A stretch of DNA of 64,000 nt from PHAA01 sp022706565 (GCA_040769385.1 JAXGLD010000001.1:685458-749457); one strand, 5' to 3'. Positions 51,650 to 61,050 are shown, counted from the stretch's first letter. Program-made: numbers and translations. The notes: generated by a model from the letters alone, not told the origin.

Positions 51650-52849
51650 ATGAGCAAAATTTTAGAACTGCGGGAGAAAAGAGCCAAGGCCTGGGATGCC
51701 GCCAAAGCCTTTCTGGACAGCAAGCGCGGCGCGGACGGGCTCCTTTCCGCCGAGGACGTTGCCGTCTATGAAAAGATGGAAGCCGATGTTGTGAATCTCG
51801 GCAAAGAAATCGACCGGCTGGAGCGTCAGCAGGCACTGGACGCGGAACTTAACAAACCTGTTAATACACCCATTACCGGCAGGCCCAGCCAACCAAACGC
51901 CGAGGATAAAACCGGACGGGCCAGCGACGAGTACAAGCGAGCCTTCTGGAACGCCATGCGCAGCAAGGCAGCGGGCTACGAAGTCCTGAACGCGCTGCAG
52001 GTGGGAACTGATTCCGAGGGAGGCTACCTGGTGCCGGACGAGTTCGAAAGGACTCTGGTCGAAGCCCTCGAGGAGGAAAACATCTTCCGGCAATTAGCCA
52101 AGGTCATCACTACCTCGTCAGGAGACCGGAAAATCCCGGTGGTGGCCTCCAAGGGAACCGCTTCCTGGGTGGATGAAGAAGGCGCCATTCCTGAATCAGA
52201 CGATGCCTTCGGACAGGTTTCCATCGGGGCCTACAAGCTGGCCACCATGATCAAGGTGTCCGAGGAGCTTTTAAATGACAGCGTCTTTAATCTGGAGTCA
52301 TATATAGCCCGGGAATTTGCCCGCAGAATCGGTGCCAAGGAGGAGGAAGCCTTCTTCATCGGTGACGGAACCGGCAAGCCGACCGGGATTTTCAATGCTA
52401 CCGGCGGGGCGGAATTAGGTGTAACCGCTGCTTCAGCAACAGCTATTACAGTGGATGAGGTTATGGATCTGTTTTACAGCCTGAAATCACCGTATCGCAA
52501 AAACGCTGTATTCGTGATGAACGATTCCACTGTCAAAGCCATCAGAAAACTGAAAGACGGCAACGGCCAGTATATCTGGCAGCCGTCAATTACTGCCGGA
52601 CAGCCGGATACCATCCTGAACCGGCCGGTTAAGACCTCGGCCTATGTACCGGCAATTGCGTCTGGCGCTAAAACTATCGCTTTCGGAGATTTCGGCTACT
52701 ATTGGATCGCCGATCGGCAAGGCCGGTCGTTCCAAAGACTTAACGAGCTTTATGCGGCTACCGGGCAGGTGGGCTTTAAAGCCACCCAGCGAGTGGACGG
52801 CAAGCTGGTTCTTCCTGAAGCCATCAAAGTGCTGCAGATGAAAGCGTAG
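51650..52849 (+). CDS. Major capsid protein (HK97 fold)
   Basis: 399 residues. A charged helical N-terminal delta/scaffold region (~1-105, rich in Lys, Glu, Ala) is followed by the HK97 fold: QVGTDSEGGYLVPDEFERTLVEALEEENIFRQLAKVI, SWVDEEGAIPESDDAFGQVSIGAYKLATMIKVSEELLNDS and EEEAFFIGDGTGKPTGIFN. The protease of the preceding gene should remove the N-terminal domain. Confidence 0.96.
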   Translation: MSKILELREKRAKAWDAAKAFLDSKRGADGLLSAEDVAVYEKMEADVVNLGKEIDRLERQQALDAELNKPVNTPITGRPSQPNAEDKTGRASDEYKRAFWNAMRSKAAGYEVLNALQVGTDSEGGYLVPDEFERTLVEALEEENIFRQLAKVITTSSGDRKIPVVASKGTASWVDEEGAIPESDDAFGQVSIGAYKLATMIKVSEELLNDSVFNLESYIAREFARRIGAKEEEAFFIGDGTGKPTGIFNATGGAELGVTAASATAITVDEVMDLFYSLKSPYRKNAVFVMNDSTVKAIRKLKDGNGQYIWQPSITAGQPDTILNRPVKTSAYVPAIASGAKTIAFGDFGYYWIADRQGRSFQRLNELYAATGQVGFKATQRVDGKLVLPEAIKVLQMKA

Positions 52850-52858
52850 GTGTGGGTT

Positions 52859-53080
52859 ATGAGCAATGTTAAAAACTATACCGAGCAGGGCGGGGAGAAA
52901 ACGGTCATCGGCGGGGAGCTTGAGATTGCGGTTGGCGGCAAGCTGACCTTCGCGGGCGCGGAGCTTAAACCCGCTGAGACTCAGGCGGACAGCACCGCCT
53001 CAACCATCGCTGGCCTGGTGGCTGACTTTAACGCCCTCTTAACCAAGCTGAAGGCCGCCGGGCTCATGGCGTCTGAGTAA
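52859..53080 (+). CDS. Head fiber-like small protein
   Basis: 73 residues. VKNYTEQGGEKTVIGGELEIAVGGKLTFAGAELKPAETQADSTASTIAGLVADFNALLTKLKAAGLM matches the short 'head fiber' proteins placed after capsid genes in Firmicute phages. It probably decorates the capsid. Start ATG 52859; the GTG 52850 start is also possible. Confidence 0.7.
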   Translation: MSNVKNYTEQGGEKTVIGGELEIAVGGKLTFAGAELKPAETQADSTASTIAGLVADFNALLTKLKAAGLMASE

Positions 53081-53098
53081 TGAAAGGTGGTGGGCGTA

Positions 53099-53374
53099 TT
53101 GGTAGTTACTTTGGAGGAAGTAAAACTGTATCTCAAAATTGACGGTGATGAGGACAATACGCTCATCACCGATCTTATCAATGCCGCCGAGGAACTCTGC
53201 CAAGATATCCTGCGGTTTCCGCTAACCGAATTTACCGAAGTGCCGGAAACAGTTAAGCAAGCCCTACTCTATGCCATCGGCAATTTCTATGAACTGCGGG
53301 AGGCGGCGGACATGAAAGCATTAATTGAGTTTATGACCAGGCTCTTGTTCGCCTACCGCCGGGAAGGGTGGTAA
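53099..53374 (+). CDS. Head-tail connector protein (gp6-like)
   Basis: 91 residues from TTG 53099 (AAAGGTGG eight bases upstream). VTLEEVKLYLKIDGDEDNTLITDLINAAEELCQDILRF and TVKQALLYAIGNFYELRE are typical of the HK97 gp6/SPP1 gp15 connector fold. It forms the ring below the portal. It follows the usual order capsid, connector, closure. Confidence 0.88.
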   Translation: MVVTLEEVKLYLKIDGDEDNTLITDLINAAEELCQDILRFPLTEFTEVPETVKQALLYAIGNFYELREAADMKALIEFMTRLLFAYRREGW

Positions 53375-53376
53375 TT

Positions 53377-53712
53377 GTGAAAAAGCGCGATTTAATGGGT
53401 GAGATGCGGCAGCGGATTGCCTTGCAGGCCAAGACCATCACCAAGTCAGAAGGCATCCCCCTGGAAAGCTGGACTACAGTGGCTACAGTCTGGGCAGCGG
53501 TGGCGGACATATCGGGGAAGGAATACTTCCAGGCCCAAGCCGTGCAGTCGGAGGTTACCACCCGGATTAAAATCCGCTACCGAACCGGGATAACTCCCTC
53601 AATGCGAGTGCTATATGGCTCCCGGGTGTTTCATATTCTGTCGGTAATCGATAAGGATGAGCGGCACTGCGTAATTGAACTGCTGTGCAAGGAGGTGATC
53701 CCCGGTGGCTAA
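53377..53712 (+). CDS. Head closure/adaptor protein (SPP1 gp16-like)
   Basis: 111 residues from GTG 53377 (GGAAGGGTGG upstream). MRQRIALQAKTITKSEGIPLESWTTVATVWAAVADISGKEYFQAQAVQSEVTTRIKIRYRTGI and SRVFHILSVIDKDERHCVIELLCKEV are typical of phage head-tail adaptor (joining) proteins that plug the portal after packaging. It starts 2 bases after the connector stop and overlaps the next gene by 8. Confidence 0.88.
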   Translation: MKKRDLMGEMRQRIALQAKTITKSEGIPLESWTTVATVWAAVADISGKEYFQAQAVQSEVTTRIKIRYRTGITPSMRVLYGSRVFHILSVIDKDERHCVIELLCKEVIPGG

Positions 53713-54088
53713 TACCATGACCCTGGAAGGCATGGAAGAAATCTTAGATAGGCTAAAGGAACTGGGGCAAAGAGCTGCTCCGGCAGAGAACCAGGCCCTT
53801 TTTGCCGGGGCCAAGATCGTCCAGAAATACGCCAGCCAGAGAGCGCCTCGCAGTTCTGAAACTAAGGAGCATCTGGCAGACAATATTGTGATTTCCGACC
53901 CAAAGCAGGATGAAAACGGCAAATACGTTGAGGTGGGGCCAAAGGCTCCCTTTTTTTATGGCAAATTTCTGGAGTACGGCACCTCCAAGATGACCGCCCG
54001 CCCTTTTATGGGTCCGGCCAAAGCCGAAAGTAAAAAACAGGTGCTGGAAACCATCAGGCAAACCCTGAAAGCGGGGCTTAACCTATGA
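53705..54088 (+). CDS. HK97 gp10-like tail component
   Basis: 127 residues from GTG 53705 (AAGGAGGTGATC upstream). EGMEEILDRLKELGQRAAPAENQALFAGAKIVQKYASQRAPRSSETKEHLADNI ... VEVGPKAPFFYGKFLEYGTSKMTARPFMGPA is the HK97_gp10 pattern. It probably helps form the head-tail interface. Overlaps the next start (ATGA). Confidence 0.88.
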   Translation: MANTMTLEGMEEILDRLKELGQRAAPAENQALFAGAKIVQKYASQRAPRSSETKEHLADNIVISDPKQDENGKYVEVGPKAPFFYGKFLEYGTSKMTARPFMGPAKAESKKQVLETIRQTLKAGLNL

Positions 54089-54444
54089 TCAACATTAAAC
54101 CGGAAGTCCTGGCGGCTTTGGAGGAAAACCCAGATCTGCTGGCTTTATTGGGCGGGCCTCATATCTACCAGCTGAAAGCGCCGGAGGGCTTAAATAAATA
54201 TGTTTCTTTGTTTGAGTTAACCAATTTCGATTCCGCCTGGGCAGACGGCACGGCTTTTGTGGCGGAGGTACACCTGCAAGTGGATGTGTGGGTAAAAGGA
54301 GCCAGCACCTCCCCTATTGCCGCCGAGGTGGATAAAACCATGAAAGCCCTGGGGTTTAAAAGGACCGGCAGCGCCGATCTTTATGAAGACGATACCGGAA
54401 TATATCACAAAGCGCTCAGGTATGTAACTGAGCGGGAAATTTAA
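54085..54444 (+). CDS. Tail completion/terminator protein (DUF3168-like)
   Basis: 119 residues. ALEENPDLLALLGGPHIYQLKAPEGLNKYVSLFELTNFDSAWADGTAFVAEVHLQVDVWVKGAS is the gp17/DUF3168 tail-terminator pattern. It ends tube polymerisation and joins the tail to the head. Coupled to the preceding gene by ATGA. Confidence 0.82.
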   Translation: MINIKPEVLAALEENPDLLALLGGPHIYQLKAPEGLNKYVSLFELTNFDSAWADGTAFVAEVHLQVDVWVKGASTSPIAAEVDKTMKALGFKRTGSADLYEDDTGIYHKALRYVTEREI

Positions 54445-54456
54445 GGAGGTTGAAAA

Positions 54457-55341
54457 ATGGCAGGGGTACAAGTGGGCTTAAAAAATCTGTATTATGCTGT
54501 CCTGACCAAAGATGATGCTACCGGGGTTTCCTATCTTGCTCCGGTGAAGATTGCGGGGGCGATCAATGCTAAAATCTCCCCCAAATCAAATACTGAAGTG
54601 CTCTATGCCGATGATGGTCCGGATGAAACCGCCACTGCCCTGGGCGAGATTGATGTGGAGTTTGAGGCCAAAGACATAAGTCTTGCAGACCAGGCCGCTT
54701 TGCTGGGACACAGCATAGTCGGCGGAGTCATGCTAAAGAAGGCAACTGATACTGCACCTTATGTCGCTTTAGGATTCATGTCCAAGAAAAGCAACGGTCA
54801 GTACCGCTACATTTGGCTGACCAAAGGCATGTTTGCCCTGCCGGATCAGGAATACGCGACTGGTGAGGATAAGCCGAAATTTCAGACTCCCAAGCTTAAG
54901 GGTACTTTTGTAAAACGTGCTTATGATGATCTGTGGCAGCGCATTGCTGATGAGGATCATCCTGACTATGTCGCCAGTATCGGAGCCAACTGGTTTAATT
55001 CGGTTGAAGGAACTGCTGACACCACTCCTCCGACGGTGACCGTAGTCCCGGCTAATAACGCTACCGGTGTGGCGGTTGGTTCTGCTGTCAACTGGACCTT
55101 CAGTGAAGCGATTCTGGCAAGCCTGGTGACTGACAGCAATTTCTTCTTAATTAAGGATTCTGACGGATCGGCGGTGGTTGGCACCCTCTCAATAAATACC
55201 GCCCGTACGGTGGTCACCTTCACGCCCGGTGCCAATCTGTCGGCAGCAACCGCCTACCGGGCTATTTGTACCAAGGACGTCTGCGACCTGGCCGGAAACA
55301 AACTGGCGGCCAACAGCGTGACCAAATTCACTACTGCGTAA
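54457..55341 (+). CDS. Major tail tube protein with C-terminal Ig-like (Big_5) domain
   Basis: 294 residues after GGAGG. The first ~185 residues (KNLYYAVLTKDDATGVSYLAPVKIAGAINAKISPKSN, ADDGPDETATALGEIDVEFEAKDIS) are the phi13/SPP1-like tube fold. The last ~105 (TPPTVTVVPANNATGVAVGSAVNWTFSEAILASLV ... FTPGANLSAATAYRAICTKDVCDLAGNKLAANSVTKFTT) are an SbsA-type Ig-like domain, likely displayed outside the tube. Confidence 0.9.
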   Translation: MAGVQVGLKNLYYAVLTKDDATGVSYLAPVKIAGAINAKISPKSNTEVLYADDGPDETATALGEIDVEFEAKDISLADQAALLGHSIVGGVMLKKATDTAPYVALGFMSKKSNGQYRYIWLTKGMFALPDQEYATGEDKPKFQTPKLKGTFVKRAYDDLWQRIADEDHPDYVASIGANWFNSVEGTADTTPPTVTVVPANNATGVAVGSAVNWTFSEAILASLVTDSNFFLIKDSDGSAVVGTLSINTARTVVTFTPGANLSAATAYRAICTKDVCDLAGNKLAANSVTKFTTA

Positions 55342-55357
55342 ATTGGAGGGACATGGC

Positions 55358-55654
55358 ATGGAGACACCGACAATTACCCTTAAAGGAAAGACCTACACCG
55401 CGCCGCCGCCTAAGGTTAAGCTCTGGCGCGAAGTGACCAAATTCAAGGATAAATTCGGCGATAAAGAGCAAGGCGATGAGGAAGCTCTAAGCGAGATGGA
55501 ACGCCTGATCGCTGCTGCCTTTAACCACCCGGAAATAACCGCTGAGGCTATTGAGGAGGAACTGGACCTAGATGAGTTTGTCCCCCTCTTTTACCAGATT
55601 GCTAGCTGGGTGGCCGAGGCAGTCAGCCGAAAGATGACAGAACTCCCAAAGTAA
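55358..55654 (+). CDS. Tail assembly chaperone, short form (gpG-like)
   Basis: 98 residues from ATG 55358 (GGAGGG seven bases upstream). ITLKGKTYTAPPPKVKLWREVTKFKDKFGDKEQGDEEALSEMERLIAAAFNHPEITAEAIEEELDLDEFVPLFYQIASWVAEAV is the gpG-type chaperone of long-tailed phages. A -1 slip at CCCAAAG just before the stop gives the longer product with the next reading frame. The ratio of both forms normally controls tail assembly on the tape measure. Confidence 0.88.
   Translation: METPTITLKGKTYTAPPPKVKLWREVTKFKDKFGDKEQGDEEALSEMERLIAAAFNHPEITAEAIEEELDLDEFVPLFYQIASWVAEAVSRKMTELPK
55645..55651 (+). other. Programmed -1 frameshift site (CCCAAAG)
   Basis: The heptamer lies in the correct X XXY YYZ phase (C CCA AAG) directly before the TAA stop 55652-55654. 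After the slip, reading continues from 55651 without a break to 55860. Confidence 0.85.
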
Positions 55655-55860
55655 ATCACGCCGACGGACCGGACCTAAGCCATCTGTCGGCTTATCAAAT
55701 GGTGGTGTATTTCTATTTGAGCCTGGCCCAAAGCTACCACTGGCTCCCGGAGCAGATTGACGCCATGGCGCTCGATATGTTCTGGGATCTGCTCATTGTT
55801 GGCTCTGTAGTTAACGAAGCTGAAAACAATCCTAGCGGGTACATTGATGACATTTGGTGA
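55651..55860 (+). CDS. Tail assembly chaperone, frameshift extension (gpGT C-terminal part)
   Basis: In the -1 frame the sequence reads VNHADGPDLSHLSAYQMVVYFYLSLAQSYHWLPEQIDAMALDMFWDLLIVGSVVNEAENN and stops at TGA 55858-55860, without a good start codon of its own. With the gpG part it forms a product of about 167 residues (55358-55651 joined to 55651-55860). The Y-Q-x-x-Y and W-x-P-E-x-I pattern is typical of gpT-like parts. It ends 14 bp before the tape measure gene. Confidence 0.83.
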   Translation, partial: VNHADGPDLSHLSAYQMVVYFYLSLAQSYHWLPEQIDAMALDMFWDLLIVGSVVNEAENNPSGYIDDIW

Positions 55861-55874
55861 GGGGGTGAGAACAG

Positions 55875-58800
55875 TTGGCAGAAACCATCGGTGAACTGCT
55901 GGTCAAAGTCGGGCTGGACAACACCGGCTTTAATCAGGGCATGAAAGAATTGGATCAGTCGCTTAAGCTGGCTAGGGCTGAATTTCAGGCAGCCGCCGCC
56001 AAGATGGGCGATATGGGCAGCGCCGCCGACCAACTTAAATTAAAGGTTGAATACTTAAACAAGCAGGCTGAGGTGCAAAGGCAGAAAGTTGCCGCCTTAA
56101 AAGATGCCTATGAAAAAGCGGCGGGCAGTACCGAGCAGGATGCGGTCGCGGTGGAAAAACTGCAGATCAAAATGCTGCAGGCCGAAAAGGTTCTGGCCAA
56201 TATGGAACACTCCCTAAAAAAGACGGTCAAGGAACTGGAACTGCAAGCTTCCGCCTGGACTAAGCTCTCTAAAAAGGCCGAAGAAGCCAGCCAGAAATTA
56301 AAAGCGGCGGGCAGCAGCATTACCAGTGCCGGTCAGGGATTGTCCCTGGCGGTTACCGCACCGCTTGCAGCCGCCGGAACCGCTGCGGTGAAACTAGCCT
56401 CAGATATCAATGAGGCTCTGAACAAGGTGGAAGTGGCCTTTCAGGATAACGCTGAAGGCGTTAAGAACTGGAGCGATACCACCCTGGAACGCTATGGCAT
56501 CGCCAGGGGCACTGCCCTGGATATGGCTGCCACCTATGGGGACATGGCCACCAGCATGGGGCTCAACACCGCGCAGGCGGAAGAAATGAGCAAAACCCTG
56601 GTGGGTTTGGCCGGAGATCTGGCGAGCTTTAAGAACATCAGCATCGACATAGCGGATACCGCCTTAAAGTCGGTATTTACCGGCGAGACCGAATCTTTGA
56701 AAGAATTAGGCATTGTTATGACCCAGGCCAACCTGCAGGAATACGCCTACAGCCAGGGGATTAAAAAGAAAATCCAGGATATGAACCAGGCTGAGCAGAC
56801 CCAGCTCAGGTACAACTATGTCCTGGCTATGACCAAGAACGCCCAGGGGGATTTCGAGAGAACCGGGGCGGGAACGGCTAACCAGATGCGGGTTTTCTCC
56901 GAAAGCTTAAAAGAGCTGGGGGGAGCCTTTGGCCAGCATATCCTGCCGGTTATAACCCCATTAATCCAGCATTTAAATGAACTGGTGCAAAGATTCGGCG
57001 CTTTGAGTCCCAGCGCCCAAAAAACCATTCTGGTTGTGGCGGGGGTGGCCGCCGCCATAGGCCCGGTTGTCCTCATTATCGGCCAGCTGGTCACCGCCGC
57101 CGGGGCCATCTCCGGTGTAGTCAGTACAGCTGCGGCTGCCATCGCCAGTGCCGGTGGGGTTACCGCAGCGTTGGGGGCGGCTTTTACCGCCTTAACCGGT
57201 CCTATTGGTATCGCCGCAGCCGTTATTGCCGGGCTGGTCTTAGCCGTCAAGGAGCTTTGGCAAAACAATGAGGGCTTTCGCAATACGGTCAAGGAGATCT
57301 GGGCGGATATTGGGAGCATTATCGCCAAAGCCGGAACCGCCATTAAAGCGTTCTGGGACAAATGGGGTAAAGATATCACTGCAGTATTCACCAATATCTG
57401 GAACATTATCAAGGCAGTATTCCAGACTGCGGCGGAAGTGATTGTAAACGCCTTCGGCTTTTTCCTGGACGTCTTACAGGGAGACTGGCAAGGAGCCTGG
57501 GAGCATATCAAAAACATTTTCATCACCCTGTGGAATGGGATTAAGACAGTGGTGGTCAACGCTTTCGAGGGTCTAAGAACCCTGCACAACACGCTGCTGG
57601 AAATAGGTACTCATATTATTCAGGGTTTGATCGACGGGATTAAAGGCCGGATTGAGAAAGTCAGGGAAATCGCCGGGGAAATTGCCGAGACGGTAAAAAA
57701 CAAAATCAAAGAAGCCCTATCCATCCGCTCCCCCTCCCAGGTGATGCGCGAATATGGCCTTAATATCAGCGAAGGCTTGAGCACCGGCATGCAAGAAGGA
57801 ATGTCCTTTATAGAAGGCTCGGTATCCGACATTATTGCCACTCTCGTTGATATGCGCAACAGTCTGGAAGATATAGAGACTGAAACCAATGCCAAGCTGC
57901 TGGAAGCGGAAAAAGAGTACGCCGACCAGTGCCGGGAAGTCAAAAGCAAACTGGCCCAGGATGAAATCGCTTTGCAGCAGGAACTGTCCGATAAATTAGC
58001 CGCTATTACGGCAGCAGGTTTAGAGAAAGAAACCCAGGCCATCGAAGCTTTTGAGCAGAGCTATGCGGCCAAGGTGGAGTCCATCAAGAACCAAATTGGA
58101 CTTTTTGATGAAGTAAAGCCACAAAAAATATCGGGCAAGTCCTTGCTTGGCAATCTGGAGGACCAGGTTAGTCAGTTTGATAGCTGGCAGGCCAACCTGA
58201 AATCATTGGCCGCCAAAGGGGTTGATGAGGGGCTGATTGACGAACTTAGGCAGATGGGGGTCAAGGCGGTTCCCCAGGTCGCGGCGTTAAATACCTTGAC
58301 GACTGATGAGCTTAATCAATATGTAAGCCTTTGGAAAACCAAAAACGCCCAGGCCCGGGCGGAAGCCAATATCGAGATGCGCCAGGCCCGGGTTGATCTA
58401 GGCCAGCGCTTAAGCGAGATCAGGCTGGAAACCCAGAATCAATTAGCCCAGCAGACTATCGAAATGCAGAGCAAACTCATGGAAATGAAAGCCAAGGCCG
58501 ATGAGGAGCTGGCCAAGTATAAAAAGGCCTGGGAGGAAAAGAACGGCGAAATTAAAAAGAACGCCGCCGAAACCATTGCCACCATTGAAAAGAAATATGA
58601 GGAAATAGTCAAAAAATCGGCCGGGTACGGCATCCAGGTCATGAGTGAGTTAATCCGGGGCATAAGGTCCAGGATGAGCGCCTTGCAAAGTGTCATGGAT
58701 GAAGTGCGAAGCATCATGGGCTCGGGGATGGACCCCAATCAGCGCAGCTCCCCCTCTTTAGTAGACAAGATTAAAATCGGGGTGGCTGATATAACGGCCG

Positions 58801-59018
58801 CCTACAGCAGCTTAAAAAACAATTTAAGTGGCCTTGACCTTAAGAGTGCTTTAGCGGGAGTTGCCCCTTTAGCCTTGGGTACGGTTGCCGCTAATTCAAC
58901 CAGTAACAGCTCGACCACCATCAACCAGATCAGTATAACGGTCAATGGCGGCACCGCTGACGCGGGCGAGCAGATTTACCGGGCGCTCTTGGCCAAGGGG
59001 GTGCGTTTCAGTGGCTAA
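55875..59018 (+). CDS. Tail tape measure protein
   Basis: 1047 residues from TTG 55875 (GAGGGGGTGAG upstream). The N-terminus LLVKVGLDNTGFNQGMKELDQSLKLARAEFQAAAAKMG and the TIGR01760-type core (LNKVEVAFQDNAEGVKNWSDTTLERYGIARGTALDMAATYGDMATSMG, LGIVMTQANLQEYAYSQG) precede a hydrophobic Gly/Ala region (~380-460) that probably crosses the membrane on injection. A long coiled coil follows (~660-930). Length sets the tail length. The last bases overlap the next start. Confidence 0.95.
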   Translation: MAETIGELLVKVGLDNTGFNQGMKELDQSLKLARAEFQAAAAKMGDMGSAADQLKLKVEYLNKQAEVQRQKVAALKDAYEKAAGSTEQDAVAVEKLQIKMLQAEKVLANMEHSLKKTVKELELQASAWTKLSKKAEEASQKLKAAGSSITSAGQGLSLAVTAPLAAAGTAAVKLASDINEALNKVEVAFQDNAEGVKNWSDTTLERYGIARGTALDMAATYGDMATSMGLNTAQAEEMSKTLVGLAGDLASFKNISIDIADTALKSVFTGETESLKELGIVMTQANLQEYAYSQGIKKKIQDMNQAEQTQLRYNYVLAMTKNAQGDFERTGAGTANQMRVFSESLKELGGAFGQHILPVITPLIQHLNELVQRFGALSPSAQKTILVVAGVAAAIGPVVLIIGQLVTAAGAISGVVSTAAAAIASAGGVTAALGAAFTALTGPIGIAAAVIAGLVLAVKELWQNNEGFRNTVKEIWADIGSIIAKAGTAIKAFWDKWGKDITAVFTNIWNIIKAVFQTAAEVIVNAFGFFLDVLQGDWQGAWEHIKNIFITLWNGIKTVVVNAFEGLRTLHNTLLEIGTHIIQGLIDGIKGRIEKVREIAGEIAETVKNKIKEALSIRSPSQVMREYGLNISEGLSTGMQEGMSFIEGSVSDIIATLVDMRNSLEDIETETNAKLLEAEKEYADQCREVKSKLAQDEIALQQELSDKLAAITAAGLEKETQAIEAFEQSYAAKVESIKNQIGLFDEVKPQKISGKSLLGNLEDQVSQFDSWQANLKSLAAKGVDEGLIDELRQMGVKAVPQVAALNTLTTDELNQYVSLWKTKNAQARAEANIEMRQARVDLGQRLSEIRLETQNQLAQQTIEMQSKLMEMKAKADEELAKYKKAWEEKNGEIKKNAAETIATIEKKYEEIVKKSAGYGIQVMSELIRGIRSRMSALQSVMDEVRSIMGSGMDPNQRSSPSLVDKIKIGVADITAAYSSLKNNLSGLDLKSALAGVAPLALGTVAANSTSNSSTTINQISITVNGGTADAGEQIYRALLAKGVRFSG

Positions 59019-60423
59019 AAGTCTTAAGATTTCCGGGATGGAGCGCTGGCCCGACTATCGCCGGGGCAGCCTTACTATCAGCCAAATCCTTACCAGTCAG
59101 GTGGACAGCTGCTCATTTGCGGTTAAGGGAGCAAAACCTCTTGAGGGCAGTGAGGTCATCATCGAGGATAGCGACCTTACGGAACCCCGGCTCTTTGCCG
59201 GGACCATCGACCGGGTGGAACTGGTGAACTATAAGGCTCCGCTGGTGTGGAAGGTGGACTGCCAGGACTATACCCTGCAGATGGATAAAAAGCTGGTGGT
59301 GGAAACCTATCTGGGCTTAAGTGCTGACGCTATTGTACGCGACATCCTGCTTAAGTATTGTCCCGGTTTTTCGGCGGCGGGGGTAGCCAGCGGTGCACCG
59401 GTAATTGAGTCTACCGGCACCGAATTCAACTACAAAATGCCGTCGGAATGTATGAAGTGGCTGTGCGACTATATCGGCTGGCAGTGGTATGTGGACTACT
59501 ACAAGGTGGTCCACTTTTTTGATCCTGCCCAAATGGGTACTTCTGCCCCCATGAGCTTGCAGCCCGGGGGGCGTTTTAGCAATTTCAAGGTAAGTATCGA
59601 CCACCAGGGACTGCGCAACCGCATATATGTCCTGGGCGGCAGCATGCTGTCCGACCCACAGACTATCGAGTGGAAAGCAGACGGTGCGGCTCGTATATGG
59701 GGGCTCCCCTGGGTTCCTAATGAATGTAGCTTGCAGGTGGGCGGTACAGTGAAAAACGTCGGTGTTGAGGGTGTGGATGAAGAAGATGCCAAGGATTATC
59801 TGGTAAATCTGGGCGACGGCTACCTGCGCTGTTCTGCTGATACTGATACGCCCGAGAGTGGCGTGACCATTTCGCTTACCGCCCGGCAAAGCATTGATGT
59901 CATTACCGTGGTAGATGATTTGGCCAGCCAGGATTCCATTGCCACCCTGGAAGGCGGCGACGGGGTGTATGAGCACTATATCAAAGACGATACCCTGATC
60001 ACCATTGAAGCAGCTGAAGCGGCCGGAAATGCCGACCTTAGGGAATGGGCTAATCCTAAGACCAGCGGCAGTTTCATCACCACAGTGCCGGGATGGGAAC
60101 CGGGACAGTTAGTAAGCATTGAGCTTCCCGAACGAGGTGTGAACGCAGTTTTCCTGGTACAAAAGGTGGGAATCTCCTTAAGTGAAGCCGGTCTTTGGAT
60201 ATACACCATAGAATACGGCGGACGTCTCTTAGGGATAGCCGATTTTCTTAAAGCCCTGGTCTCGGCTCAGCAGAAGAAAAAAATGAACGATACCAAACTG
60301 ATCCATAAGTTTGTCTATGGAACTGAAGCCATCGCGATAAAAGACGCGCTGCTTACAGCGGGCAGAAATCGTCCCTGGCTGGTCGAAAGCTGTGCAAGCA
60401 GCGCAGTAATGATAGGAGGTTGA
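59011..60423 (+). CDS. Tail tip/hub protein
   Basis: 470 residues from GTG 59011 (AAGGGGGTG upstream); the longer frame lies in the tape measure gene. ISGMERWPDYRRGSLTISQILTSQVDSCSFAVKGAKPLEGSEVIIEDSDL and LFAGTIDRVELVNYKAPLVWKVDCQDYTLQMDKKLVVETYLGLSADAIVRDILLKYCPGF form OB-like and hub-like beta domains. Position after the tape measure suggests a distal-tail or hub role; no strict family match by eye. Confidence 0.75.
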   Translation: MAKSLKISGMERWPDYRRGSLTISQILTSQVDSCSFAVKGAKPLEGSEVIIEDSDLTEPRLFAGTIDRVELVNYKAPLVWKVDCQDYTLQMDKKLVVETYLGLSADAIVRDILLKYCPGFSAAGVASGAPVIESTGTEFNYKMPSECMKWLCDYIGWQWYVDYYKVVHFFDPAQMGTSAPMSLQPGGRFSNFKVSIDHQGLRNRIYVLGGSMLSDPQTIEWKADGAARIWGLPWVPNECSLQVGGTVKNVGVEGVDEEDAKDYLVNLGDGYLRCSADTDTPESGVTISLTARQSIDVITVVDDLASQDSIATLEGGDGVYEHYIKDDTLITIEAAEAAGNADLREWANPKTSGSFITTVPGWEPGQLVSIELPERGVNAVFLVQKVGISLSEAGLWIYTIEYGGRLLGIADFLKALVSAQQKKKMNDTKLIHKFVYGTEAIAIKDALLTAGRNRPWLVESCASSAVMIGG

Positions 60424-60427
60424 TGTA

Positions 60428-61039
60428 ATGGCTGGCGGATATATTCAAGTCCCGCCCGACAGCACCGGGAAAAAGTTAAACGCGCGCTACCGGGCGATTG
60501 AAGGCACAGCGGGCTATGAGCAGTATGTGGCCCTGCAAGGGCTGCCAACCTTTTATTGTTTAGCGCCCAGCGTTTCTCTGGCGCAAAACAAGCACTTGTT
60601 TTCCGTATATAACGATGCGGGCAGCGGGTATTTAATTCGGGTCCCTAGGCTGTCTATTATCAATATGTCACTGACATCGGTTACCGGCGTAGGGGTGGAA
60701 CTGGATTTTATGCGTACCACCAGCCAAAGCGGCGGTACGGTTATAACCCCGCAAAAAGCTGACACTGCGGATGTTAACCTGACAGCGGCAATTCACATAG
60801 CCACCGGAGCCACCGTTGCTGAAGGAGCCTTGCTGTGGCCGGTGACTCTTAATAACGATGAAATACCCCTGACCCTTAATGCCACTCCTTTGCTGGATTT
60901 CAATATGATACCCCGGGGAATGGACGTTAAGCCTTTATGTATACGGCCAGGAGAAGGTTTCAGTATCAAACAGATAACCAACACCAGTGTCGGCCTATGG
61001 TCAATACTGGCGGTGATTACAGCTGAGGATATCACATAG
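60428..61039 (+). CDS. Phage tail-region protein, unknown
   Basis: 203 residues after AGGAGGT. Beta-rich, with LDFMRTTSQSGGTVITPQKADTADVNLTAAIHIATGATVAEGALLWPVTLNNDEIPLTLNATPL and MDVKPLCIRPGEGFSIKQITNTSVGLWSILAVI. No family is recognised. It looks like a tip or fibre-associated structural protein by position. Confidence 0.6.
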   Translation: MAGGYIQVPPDSTGKKLNARYRAIEGTAGYEQYVALQGLPTFYCLAPSVSLAQNKHLFSVYNDAGSGYLIRVPRLSIINMSLTSVTGVGVELDFMRTTSQSGGTVITPQKADTADVNLTAAIHIATGATVAEGALLWPVTLNNDEIPLTLNATPLLDFNMIPRGMDVKPLCIRPGEGFSIKQITNTSVGLWSILAVITAEDIT

Positions 61040-61050
61040 GAGGTTAGGCT

